Positions 1 through 5,369 of a stretch of 6,887 bases of DNA are shown here, piece after piece. The stretch's first letter is position 1; every line of letters starts with the position of its first letter. The notes under the pieces were generated by a model that saw only the letters and a list, made by a program, of their open reading frames with translations, made no database searches and was not told the DNA's origin. The stretch is from Magnetovibrio sp. (GTDB lineage Bacteria > Pseudomonadota > Alphaproteobacteria > Rhodospirillales > Magnetovibrionaceae), in assembly GCA_016763255.1 (NCBI GenBank), contig JAESUA010000226.1, positions 1-6,887 of the forward strand, written 5' to 3'. The translations under genes and the position numbers were made by a program.

Positions 1-309
1 AATCACGGCTTTGAGGCCGAGCTTACCGGCGGCGTAAGCGAGGCTTTGACCGTGGTTGCCGCGGGTCGCGGAAATCACGCCTTTCAAATCAGGCTGAGTA
101 GCTTTGAGCCCCGACAGATAGACCAATCCACCGCGCACCTTAAAAGCGCCGACCGGGGTGTGATTTTCATGTTTGACCCAGACATTGGCGCCTGTGCGGG
201 CGCTCAGCAACGGCCATTGATAAGCCGGTGTCGCGCGCATGTGGCGATAGACGATTTCGCGGGTGGCGTCTAATTCCACGATGGTGGCGTTGAGCATGCC
301 GTCATCCAT
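1..309 (-). CDS. PLP-dependent threonine dehydratase-like enzyme (N-terminal part)
   Basis: This is the first 103 codons of a fold-type II PLP enzyme; the rest lies beyond the left edge. The family (threonine/serine dehydratases, serine racemases, hydroxyaspartate ammonia-lyases) removes ammonia from hydroxy amino acids in the cytoplasm. Seen: the motif VGAFKVRGG, whose lysine (residue 57) should be the PLP Schiff-base lysine, then SATRGNHGQS (80-89), the asparagine loop that contacts the cofactor. The N-terminal block TPAYQWPLL...VWVKHENHTP resembles stand-alone catabolic dehydratases more than the long biosynthetic IlvA, but the C-terminus needed to see any regulatory domain is missing. The ATG at 309 is preceded by a perfect AGGAGG with 8-base spacing, so the start is firm. 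It lies 81 bases downstream of the exporter gene on the same strand and may belong to its operon. The exact substrate cannot be told, so no symbol is given. Confidence 0.88.
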   Translation of the reverse strand, partial: MDDGMLNATIVELDATREIVYRHMRATPAYQWPLLSARTGANVWVKHENHTPVGAFKVRGGLVYLSGLKATQPDLKGVISATRGNHGQSLAYAAGKLGLKAVI

Positions 310-317
310 AATTTTAT

Positions 318-323
318 CCTCCT
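318..323 (-). promoter_or_regulatory. Strong ribosome binding site of the dehydratase-like gene
   Basis: On the minus strand AGGAGG ends 8 bases before the ATG at 309. It matches the anti-Shine-Dalgarno core perfectly and is the strongest ribosome site in the window. It fixes the start and suggests efficient translation that does not depend on coupling to the exporter gene upstream. Confidence 0.85.
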
Positions 324-331
324 GTTACCCC

Positions 332-360
332 ATGATGAACCGCGTCCGGTTTGCCGACAA
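332..360 (-). promoter_or_regulatory. Possible weak promoter of the dehydratase-like gene
   Basis: On the minus strand TTGTCG (360-355) and CATCAT (337-332) each match 4 of 6 consensus positions and are 17 bases apart. This would start RNA near 325 with a leader of about 16 bases ending in the AGGAGG site. The match is weak and could be chance. I see no convincing terminator in the 310-390 gap, so read-through from the exporter gene is an equally good way to transcribe this gene. A small hairpin (AACCG, GACG loop, CGGTT) lies in the same stretch without a T tract. Confidence 0.2.
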
Positions 361-369
361 GGGGGGGGG
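361..369. repeat. Nine-base homopolymer (G9 on plus, C9 on minus)
   Basis: A run of nine G lies in the gap between the exporter gene and the dehydratase-like gene, directly upstream (in minus-strand terms) of the possible -35 element. It is the longest homopolymer noticed in the window. Such runs can change length by slippage; whether this one does is unknown. Confidence 0.8.
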
Positions 370-390
370 CGTTATAAATGCAGCTTGGCA

Positions 391-1290
391 TTAGCCTTTG
401 GTGACCAACGCCACGCCGATCACCGCGATGCCCATCCCCACCATCGCCAGCGGACCCAAGGTTTCATCGAACAAGGCCCAGGCAAACACCGCGGCTACGG
501 GTGGGGTCAAATAAAACAGGCTGGCAACCTTGGCCGCTGCGCCGCGACGGATCAGCAACAACAGTAACGTCATTGCGCCCAGCGACAGCACCACCACCAG
601 CCAACCCAAGGCAAAAATAAATTCAGAGCTCCACACCACTTCGCGCGATTCGAACAGCCACGCCATGATCGCCATGGGCACGCAAGCGACGGCGAAGTGA
701 ATGGCCGAACCACTGCGCAAGTCAGTGGTATTGCCATGACGTTTTTGATAGAGCGTGCCCACCGTGATGCTGATCAACGCGATGACGGCATAGCCAACGC
801 CGTAAAGATTATCAATGTCGAGGCTCAGCTTATCGCCCAGCACCAAAACAACACCGACCAAACCAAGGCCAAGCCCCAGCCATTGACGACGTGTTACGTT
901 TTCACCGAGAAACAAACCCGCCCCGACGCCGGTCAACAAAGGCTGCAAGCCGACAATCAGCGCCGCGATGCCTGCGGGCACACCGGCGTAGATGGCGGAA
1001 AAAACGCCCCCTAAATAGGCCCCGTGCACCAACAGGCCGACCAGGCTCAAATGGCCCAATTCAGCCCATGACCTTGGCCACGGGGCGCGAAATGCCACCG
1101 CGACCAAGCTCAAGATGATGGTCAGAATCACAAAACGCAGAAACAAAAACGTGAACGGTTCCGCATAAGGCAAGCCGAGCTTTGCGCCAATGAACCCCGT
1201 GCTCCAAAGCAGCACGAACATCGCCGGCATCGACAGCACCCATAACGACGTCGCGTTTTGCGTGTCTTGTGCTAGTGAATTTTGCGTCAA
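391..1290 (-). CDS. EamA/DMT-family inner-membrane transporter
   Basis: Drug/metabolite transporter superfamily protein of 299 residues, the usual length for a two-EamA-repeat protein, probably in the inner membrane. Many relatives export amino acids (RhtA) or other small metabolites; the cargo is not readable from sequence. Seen: about ten hydrophobic helices (roughly 17-36, 46-66, 78-97, 104-126, 134-151, 163-182, 195-213, 223-245, 253-271, 277-297), the family-typical first helix ending LLWSTGFIGAKLG, and the end of each repeat marked by a LxGE or FDE turn (LFLGENVT, ALFDETLG). The longest reading starts with TTG at 1290, one base after the upstream DUF1127 stop, which suggests translational coupling; GGGA lies 8 bases before it. 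Internal starts GTG 1239 or ATG 1230, the latter with GGGTG upstream, would begin right at helix 1 and are possible. Its position across from a MocR regulator suggests control by that regulator. Confidence 0.9.
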   Translation of the reverse strand: MTQNSLAQDTQNATSLWVLSMPAMFVLLWSTGFIGAKLGLPYAEPFTFLFLRFVILTIILSLVAVAFRAPWPRSWAELGHLSLVGLLVHGAYLGGVFSAIYAGVPAGIAALIVGLQPLLTGVGAGLFLGENVTRRQWLGLGLGLVGVVLVLGDKLSLDIDNLYGVGYAVIALISITVGTLYQKRHGNTTDLRSGSAIHFAVACVPMAIMAWLFESREVVWSSEFIFALGWLVVVLSLGAMTLLLLLIRRGAAAKVASLFYLTPPVAAVFAWALFDETLGPLAMVGMGIAVIGVALVTKG

Positions 1291-1291
1291 C

Positions 1292-1432
1292 TTACAATTC
1301 CCAGAACGCTTTAGACGTTTCTTGGCGAACCTGACGTTTGGTCAAGCCGATGTCACGCAATAAATGCTCATCCAATTTCGCCAATTGACGACGCGCGCGG
1401 GTCCGTTGCGACCATTGTTTGAGCGTATACAT
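1292..1432 (-). CDS. Small DUF1127 (YjiS-like) arginine-rich protein
   Basis: A protein of 46 residues if translated from ATG 1432. It carries the DUF1127 signature: a basic helix RTRARRQLAKLDEHLL, the core RDIGLTKRQV and the typical FW near the C-terminus (AFWEL). Small DUF1127 proteins are numerous in Alphaproteobacteria; some studied members affect RNA turnover and phosphate or carbon metabolism, but this one's role is unknown. The reading frame is open up to ATG 1555 (87 residues), yet I prefer 1432 because GAGGTG lies 9 bases upstream, the family domain begins right there, and the extra 41 residues show nothing like DUF1127. The longer start has only a weak GGGGA and would place most of the apparent operators inside the coding region. 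The stop is one base from the TTG start of the exporter gene, so the two are surely cotranscribed. Start choice is the main uncertainty. Confidence 0.85.
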   Translation of the reverse strand: MYTLKQWSQRTRARRQLAKLDEHLLRDIGLTKRQVRQETSKAFWEL

Positions 1433-1441
1433 AGTGCGTTT

Positions 1442-1447
1442 CACCTC
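1442..1447 (-). promoter_or_regulatory. Ribosome binding site deciding the DUF1127 start
   Basis: On the minus strand GAGGTG lies 9 bases before the ATG at 1432 and is fully complementary to the 16S rRNA tail. It supports a 46-residue DUF1127 protein over the 87-residue version that begins at 1555. Confidence 0.7.
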
Positions 1448-1525
1448 GGCGATAAGCAGTCGCTTACCGTCATCGAGCCAGCCATGCCACGAAAGGGGCA
1501 GGGCCGACGACAATGAGGTACCGGA

Positions 1526-1547
1526 AATTGTATTGGTACAATTGTAT
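1526..1547. promoter_or_regulatory. Likely operator overlapping -10-like elements of the DUF1127 unit
   Basis: Three ATTGTA half-sites are packed here. ATTGTA (1527-1532), TTGG, TACAAT (1537-1542) is a perfect inverted repeat; TACAATTGTA (1537-1546) is a perfect palindrome; and AATTGTAT occurs as a direct repeat at 1526-1533 and 1540-1547, 14 bases apart. Read on the minus strand, TACAAT at 1546-1541 and 1532-1527 each match the -10 consensus in 5 of 6 positions, but neither has a good -35 at 16-18 bases. A weak promoter needing an activator would look like this, and MocR regulators often act as activators on direct repeats. Transcription from here would leave a leader of roughly 90 to 100 bases before ATG 1432. 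Confidence 0.45.
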
Positions 1548-1598
1548 CGATCCATGGGACGTTCCCCGTCAATAATTCAAGACAATCGAACGGTACGC

Positions 1599-1627
1599 TT
1601 GACACAATAGGGCGTCAATGTGATTAT
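1599..1627 (+). promoter_or_regulatory. Putative promoter of the MocR regulator gene
   Basis: A perfect -35 TTGACA (1599-1604), a 17-base spacer and GATTAT (1622-1627, 4 of 6 to the -10 consensus) face the regulator gene. Transcription would start near 1634-1635, on or just before the ATG at 1635, giving an almost leaderless mRNA. The -35 is also part of a TTGAC...GTCAA inverted pair (1599-1603, 1614-1618). If the true start is instead GTG 1620, this promoter cannot be the one used. Confidence 0.4.
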
Positions 1628-1642
1628 TGTCACCATGACAAT
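1626..1642. promoter_or_regulatory. Perfect inverted repeat over the MocR start codon
   Basis: ATTGTCA, CCA, TGACAAT is a 7-base-arm perfect inverted repeat with a 3-base centre. It covers the predicted transcription start, the ATG at 1635 and the first bases of ATG 1641. Its position suits an autoregulatory operator bound by the gene's own GntR-type domain. An RNA hairpin hiding the start codon is less likely, since the predicted mRNA begins inside the repeat. Confidence 0.45.
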
Positions 1643-3089
1643 GTACACACCCGACATTCAAAGCCGTTCTGGCCCCAAATACAGGATCATTGCCGATGCA
1701 ATTGGTGATGACATTCGCAACAAAACGCTGAGTGCTGGTGTAAAATTACCCACGCACCGCGATTTGGCCTACCGCTTGGGCGTCACGGTGGGCACTGTCA
1801 CCCGCGCCTATGGCGAATTGCAGCGCCGCGGCGTGGTCGGTGGCCGGGTCGGCAGCGGTACATTTGTGAACGTAACATCGCAAAGTCACGGCGTGATCCC
1901 CGCATACAATGACCTGCTGCATGAAATCGTCATCCGTTCCGACAATCACATCCCGGAACACCATCCCAGCGACGGCAATATTGATCTGGCCATGAACCGC
2001 CCCACTCCGGGTCCAGAAACCGAAGCCCTGGCCGTGACCTTGGCAGAACTGTCCCAGGCGGATGGGCTCAAACTGCTCACCCAATACAGCCCGCCCCCCG
2101 GCATCCCTCACCACCGCGCGGCGATGGCGTCGTTTCTGGAAACCGTGGGTCTGGAATGTGAGGCCAACGACGTGGTGTTGACCAGTGGCGCGCAGCACGC
2201 CATGGCCGCTTGTGCGTTGGGGTTGTTGAAAGCCGGCGATACCTTGCTGACGGAAAACCTGACCTATCCCGGCATGACATCTTTGGCCGCGCATTTGGGC
2301 GTGCGCGTGCGCCCTGTGGCGATGGATGAAAACGGCATGCTGCCCGACGCCTTGGAAACCGCGGTGCGCGAAACCGGCGCGCGGGTGGTGTATTTGATGC
2401 CGGTGCACCAAAACCCCACCACCGCTGTGATGGATATGGATCGCCTCACCGCCATCGCCGAGATTGCCAAGCGTCACGACCTGATCTTAATCGAAGATGA
2501 CGTTTACGGTTTCCAGCCCCAACACCGCAACCCACCCCTAACCCAACTGGCACCGGATAACGCGGTGTACATCACCGGTTTCGCCAAAAGCATTTCACCG
2601 GGGCTGCGCGTGGGTTGCATGAAAATGCCCAAGGCCTTGTTCGCCACACTAACCCGCACGGTGCAGATCACCGGTTGGATGACCGCGCCCTTGATGGGGG
2701 AGATTGCGACGCGCTGGATCACATCCGGCGTGGCCCACGACATCATCGCCTGGCACCGCACGGAAATGATCGCGCGCAACCAAATGGCTGCGGATATTTT
2801 GCAAGGTTTCGACTTCACCGCAAAGCCCGAGAGCCTGCATATGTGGCTAGAATTGCCCGAAGGCCACCACGCCGACGACACCATTCGCGAACTCAAGCAG
2901 CGCAGCGTGATTTTGGCGGGGCCGGAATCATTCATCACCCCCCAGCCCACGGTGCCACGAGCGTTGCGTTTGTGCTTGGGTTCGGCCCCCACCCGCGATC
3001 AACTGCGCACAGCCCTATTACATGTACGCACAGTGCTAAGCGCCGAGCCCATACAGGCCCAGGCATTGGCAAATTCGATGGTGATGTGA
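1635..3089 (+). CDS. MocR-type regulator (GntR HTH fused to aminotransferase-like PLP domain)
   Basis: A 484-residue transcription factor of the MocR/PdxR/GabR class. An N-terminal winged helix (about residues 15-80: LPTHRDLAYRLGVTVGTVTRAY, then a GRVGSGTFV wing) binds DNA. After a linker, a fold-type I aminotransferase domain (about 115-470) binds PLP; in the family it senses PLP or a PLP-amino compound adduct and is usually not catalytic. Cofactor residues are all present: N260 in HQNPTT, D288 and Y291 in EDDVYG, and K318 in GFAKSISPGLRVG. Nothing marks it as broken. Start choice: ATG 1635 gives the family-like opening MTMYTPD; GTG 1620 has a weak AGGG 7 bases upstream and adds five residues; ATG 1641 is also possible. 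None has a strong ribosome site. It diverges from the DUF1127/exporter unit, which is its likely target, and may regulate itself through the repeat over its start. The effector cannot be read from sequence. Confidence 0.93.
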   Translation: MTMYTPDIQSRSGPKYRIIADAIGDDIRNKTLSAGVKLPTHRDLAYRLGVTVGTVTRAYGELQRRGVVGGRVGSGTFVNVTSQSHGVIPAYNDLLHEIVIRSDNHIPEHHPSDGNIDLAMNRPTPGPETEALAVTLAELSQADGLKLLTQYSPPPGIPHHRAAMASFLETVGLECEANDVVLTSGAQHAMAACALGLLKAGDTLLTENLTYPGMTSLAAHLGVRVRPVAMDENGMLPDALETAVRETGARVVYLMPVHQNPTTAVMDMDRLTAIAEIAKRHDLILIEDDVYGFQPQHRNPPLTQLAPDNAVYITGFAKSISPGLRVGCMKMPKALFATLTRTVQITGWMTAPLMGEIATRWITSGVAHDIIAWHRTEMIARNQMAADILQGFDFTAKPESLHMWLELPEGHHADDTIRELKQRSVILAGPESFITPQPTVPRALRLCLGSAPTRDQLRTALLHVRTVLSAEPIQAQALANSMVM

Positions 3090-3899
3090 TTAATCGACGT
3101 CGAACGGCGCGACCGTATGGCCATGGTTCAAGGGGCCATGACCGGCACCAAAGCCCGGCGCACTGACAATCGCCTGATGCACATAAGCACGGGCACGTTT
3201 CACCGCCGCGACCATGTCCATTTTTTGCGCCAATCCACAGGCAATGGCGGAGGCCAAGGTACAACCGGTACCATGGGTATGGCGACCATCAACACGTTGG
3301 CTTTCAAACACTTGTGCAGCATGCTCTTCGCGCCACAACACATCGGTGACGGTTTCACCATCCATGTGCCCACCCTTAATCAATACCGCGCCGGCACCAA
3401 GCCGCGACAGTTTGTCCCCCACCAAATCAAAATCAGCCACGCCATCAATTTTGATGCCGGTCAGGGCTTCGGCTTCGGGCACATTGGGGGTCAACAGGGT
3501 GGCGCGTGGGATCATGCGATCCTTTAAAGCTTCGACCGCATCGGGTTCCAGCAGGGCATGACCGCCCTTGGCCACCATCACAGGGTCCAAGACCAGGGGA
3601 ATATCTTGTGCCAAAGAATCCAGCACATCGGCCACCGCATGGATCACCGCAGCACGGTGCAGCATACCGATTTTGATGCAATCGGCCCCGATGTCTTCCA
3701 GCACCACTTCGATTTGGCGGGTGATGAAGTCTTCGGGCACATTATGAACCGCGTGAACACCAAGGGTGTTTTGCGCCGTCAATGCGGTGATGGCTGTCAT
3801 GGCGTAACCGCCCAGCGCACTCACCGTTTTAATATCGGCCTGAATGCCCGCACCGCCACCGCTGTCGGATCCGGCAATGATGAGAACCCGGCCCTGCAT
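3090..3899 (-). CDS. thiD: Hydroxymethylpyrimidine / phosphomethylpyrimidine kinase ThiD
   Basis: Cytoplasmic kinase of the ribokinase family that phosphorylates 4-amino-5-hydroxymethyl-2-methylpyrimidine and then its monophosphate, supplying the pyrimidine half of thiamine. Full length at 269 residues. Seen: the N-terminal substrate-site block IIAGSDSGGGAGIQADIK (7-24), QNTLGV (43-48), LDPVMVAKGG (104-113), LTPNVPEAEALTG (136-148), IKGGH (174-178) and the nucleotide/anion-hole motif GTGCTLASAIA (210-220) with C213. The C-terminus GAGHGPLNHG is typical of ThiD rather than of pyridoxal kinase. The ATG is 4 bases after the glmM stop, so the gene is cotranscribed with and probably translationally coupled to glmM; its own ribosome site is weak (GGCGG about 10 bases upstream). 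No ThiE fusion and no TPP riboswitch are seen, so it appears to follow the glmM operon rather than thiamine control. Its stop directly abuts that of convergent mocR. Confidence 0.96.
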   Translation of the reverse strand: MQGRVLIIAGSDSGGGAGIQADIKTVSALGGYAMTAITALTAQNTLGVHAVHNVPEDFITRQIEVVLEDIGADCIKIGMLHRAAVIHAVADVLDSLAQDIPLVLDPVMVAKGGHALLEPDAVEALKDRMIPRATLLTPNVPEAEALTGIKIDGVADFDLVGDKLSRLGAGAVLIKGGHMDGETVTDVLWREEHAAQVFESQRVDGRHTHGTGCTLASAIACGLAQKMDMVAAVKRARAYVHQAIVSAPGFGAGHGPLNHGHTVAPFDVD

Positions 3900-3903
3900 G
3901 ATC

Positions 3904-5253
3904 TTAAGCCGCCGCGGCCTGAGAGATCAGATCAACCAGGTGATCGACCACATCGCTGACCAAGGTTTCGTCTTCGCCTTCGGCCATGACTCTGATCAAG
4001 GGCTCGGTCCCGGATTTGCGGATCAACACCCGTCCGGTGCCTTCCAGACGTTTGTCGGCGTCCGAAATTGCTTGGGTGATTTCTGGTTTATCTAGCGGTG
4101 ATTCGCCTTCAAAACGCACATTTTTGAGCACTTGGGGGAACGGATCGAATAAACGACAGACCTCTGACGCGGATTTAGAGTTGGCGGTCAACACCGCCAG
4201 AACCTGCAACCCCGCCATCAAGCCGTCACCGGTTGTGGAATAATCGCCCAATACAATATGGCCCGACTGTTCGCCGCCGATGTTGCAGCCGCTGCGGCGC
4301 ATTTCTTCGACCACATACCGATCACCAACCGGGGTGCGTTTGAGATCCAAGCCTTCGCTTTGCAGGAATTTTTCAAGCCCAAGGTTCGACATTACGGTGG
4401 CCACCACTGCGCCGCCAGTCAACCGACCACTGCGCGCCCAATCTGCGGCAATCAGTCCCATCAACTGATCACCGTCGATCAAATGGCCTTTTTCATCGGA
4501 GATCAAAACCCGGTCCGCGTCACCGTCAAGGGCAATGCCAATATCGGCACCGTGGGCGAGCACAGCCGCCTGCATGGCCGCAGTATCCGTCGATCCGCAG
4601 CCGTCGTTGATATTGAAGCCATTGGGTTCGACGCCGATTTTGATCACGTCGGCTCCCAGTTCCCAAAGCACTTCGGGGGCAACCTTGTACGCCGCCCCGT
4701 TGGCGCAATCGAGCACCACCTTCAAGCCATCCAACGTGCGCCCCTTGGGAAAGGTCTGTTTGACGAATTCGGTATAACGCCCAACCACATCATCCAAGCG
4801 TTTGGCACGGCCAAGGTCTTTGGCTGCGGGAAGTTCCGGGGCCATGTTGGTCGCCATGCGCGCTTCGATTTCTTCTTCGACTTGGTCTGACAGCTTAAAA
4901 CCATCGGGGCCGAAAAATTTGATGCCATTGTCCTGATAAGGGTTGTGCGAAGCTGAAATCATCACACCAAAATCAGCGCGCAACGAACGCGTCAACATCG
5001 CCACCGCAGGGGTCGGCACCGGGCCGGCAAGAACCACGTCCATACCGCACGAAACAAACCCCGCCGTCAGGGCATTTTCCAGCATATAACCGGATAGGCG
5101 CGTATCTTTACCGATCACCACCCGATGGCGATGATCGCCGCGTTTAAAGTGCAGGGCTGCCGCTTGGCCAACCGTCATGGCGGTCATGGCGGTCATGGGG
5201 TGCTGGTTGGCGGTGCCGCGAATGCCGTCGGTGCCAAATAACTTACGTGTCAT
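3904..5253 (-). CDS. glmM: Phosphoglucosamine mutase GlmM
   Basis: Converts glucosamine-6-phosphate to glucosamine-1-phosphate, the step before UDP-GlcNAc, and so feeds peptidoglycan and lipopolysaccharide synthesis in the cytoplasm. Four-domain alpha-D-phosphohexomutase of 449 residues, close to the family's usual 445-450. Seen: the start [14 protein letters not shown], the catalytic loop [13 protein letters not shown] with phosphoserine S102, the metal loop DGDADR (D243, D245, D247), the sugar-binding GGEQSGH (326-332) and the phosphate-binding [11 protein letters not shown] (412-422). I chose ATG 5253 because [10 protein letters not shown] is how GlmM proteins normally begin; a GTG at 5265 would add four residues, and neither has a strong ribosome site. 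Residues 20-28 are MTAMTAMTV, encoded by a 9-base tandem repeat where homologues usually have an MTPEIAL-like helix, without changing the length. A 116-base gap separates it from folP, and thiD follows after 4 bases. Confidence 0.97.
   Translation of the reverse strand: MTRKLFGTDGIRGTANQHPMTAMTAMTVGQAAALHFKRGDHRHRVVIGKDTRLSGYMLENALTAGFVSCGMDVVLAGPVPTPAVAMLTRSLRADFGVMISASHNPYQDNGIKFFGPDGFKLSDQVEEEIEARMATNMAPELPAAKDLGRAKRLDDVVGRYTEFVKQTFPKGRTLDGLKVVLDCANGAAYKVAPEVLWELGADVIKIGVEPNGFNINDGCGSTDTAAMQAAVLAHGADIGIALDGDADRVLISDEKGHLIDGDQLMGLIAADWARSGRLTGGAVVATVMSNLGLEKFLQSEGLDLKRTPVGDRYVVEEMRRSGCNIGGEQSGHIVLGDYSTTGDGLMAGLQVLAVLTANSKSASEVCRLFDPFPQVLKNVRFEGESPLDKPEITQAISDADKRLEGTGRVLIRKSGTEPLIRVMAEGEDETLVSDVVDHLVDLISQAAAA
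5174..5200. repeat. Nine-base tandem repeat inside glmM
   Basis: Three adjacent units in plus-strand reading: GTCATGGCG, GTCATGGCG and GTCATGGGG (5174-5182, 5183-5191, 5192-5200). The unit is a multiple of three, so copy-number changes would keep the frame. It encodes the MTA-MTA-MT stretch near the GlmM N-terminus. Confidence 0.85.
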
Positions 5254-5369
5254 GGTATCGTCCACTGAGCTCTTGTCAAAAATTTGTAACTCATACTTGT
5301 AATGCAGAAGGCCTTAAATCGGGGTAAATTTTCGTTACTCTTTCTTTCAATGCCCACCAATATATCACG
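5254..5369. other. folP-glmM intergenic gap without a clear signal
   Basis: This 116-base AT-richer gap separates the folP stop from the glmM ATG. I find no hairpin with a T tract and no convincing promoter. On the minus strand TTGACA lies about 18 bases before the glmM GTG, but has no -10 match at the right distance. A TTGTAA pair (5284-5289 and 5297-5302, plus strand) is spaced 13 bases. The size of the gap would allow a separate glmM promoter, but the sequence does not prove one. Confidence 0.4.

Larger units (their letters stand above)
1509..1642. promoter_or_regulatory. Cluster of ATTGT/ACAAT half-sites in the divergent control region
   Basis: The 5-mer ATTGT or its complement occurs eight times: 1510-1514, 1527-1531, 1538-1542, 1541-1545, 1582-1586, 1604-1608, 1626-1630 and 1638-1642. 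Chance predicts well under one copy in 134 bases. The base after ATTGT is A or C in seven of the eight, giving TGTA or TGTC against TACA or GACA, which resembles the yGTm...kACr half-sites described for GntR-type DNA-binding domains. The cluster lies between the DUF1127/exporter unit and the GntR/MocR regulator gene, so binding of that regulator is the likely reading. This is inference; the arrangement mixes direct and inverted copies. Confidence 0.5.

Noticed and set aside
1433..1555. The 41-residue N-terminal extension of the DUF1127 frame as real coding sequence
   Set aside because: It has only a weak ribosome site, no DUF1127-like residues, and overlaps the densest repeated half-sites. 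The start at 1432 has GAGGTG at good spacing. Kept as an alternative only.
1746..2477. A 243-codon open frame on the minus strand inside the MocR gene
   Set aside because: Composition is dominated by G, H, Q and R with no hydrophobic core pattern; it is the antisense shadow of the aminotransferase-like domain.
3117..3139. ATGGCC...GGCCAT inverted repeat near the end of thiD as a terminator
   Set aside because: It has a 6-bp stem and an 11-base loop, no T tract on either side, and lies in the conserved C-terminal GHGPLNHG coding block, so it is better explained by codons.
2615..3166. A 183-codon plus-strand frame running past the mocR stop
   Set aside because: It is a shifted frame of mocR with low-plausibility composition and no evidence of frameshift in mocR, whose own frame is intact to its stop.
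4258..4890. A 210-codon open frame on the plus strand inside glmM
   Set aside because: It is antisense to a clearly functional GlmM, has no recognisable domain, and arises from the codon bias of the real gene.
5281..5302. TTGTAA direct pair upstream of glmM as an operator
   Set aside because: It has only two short AT-rich copies and no associated promoter; chance is sufficient in this AT-richer gap.
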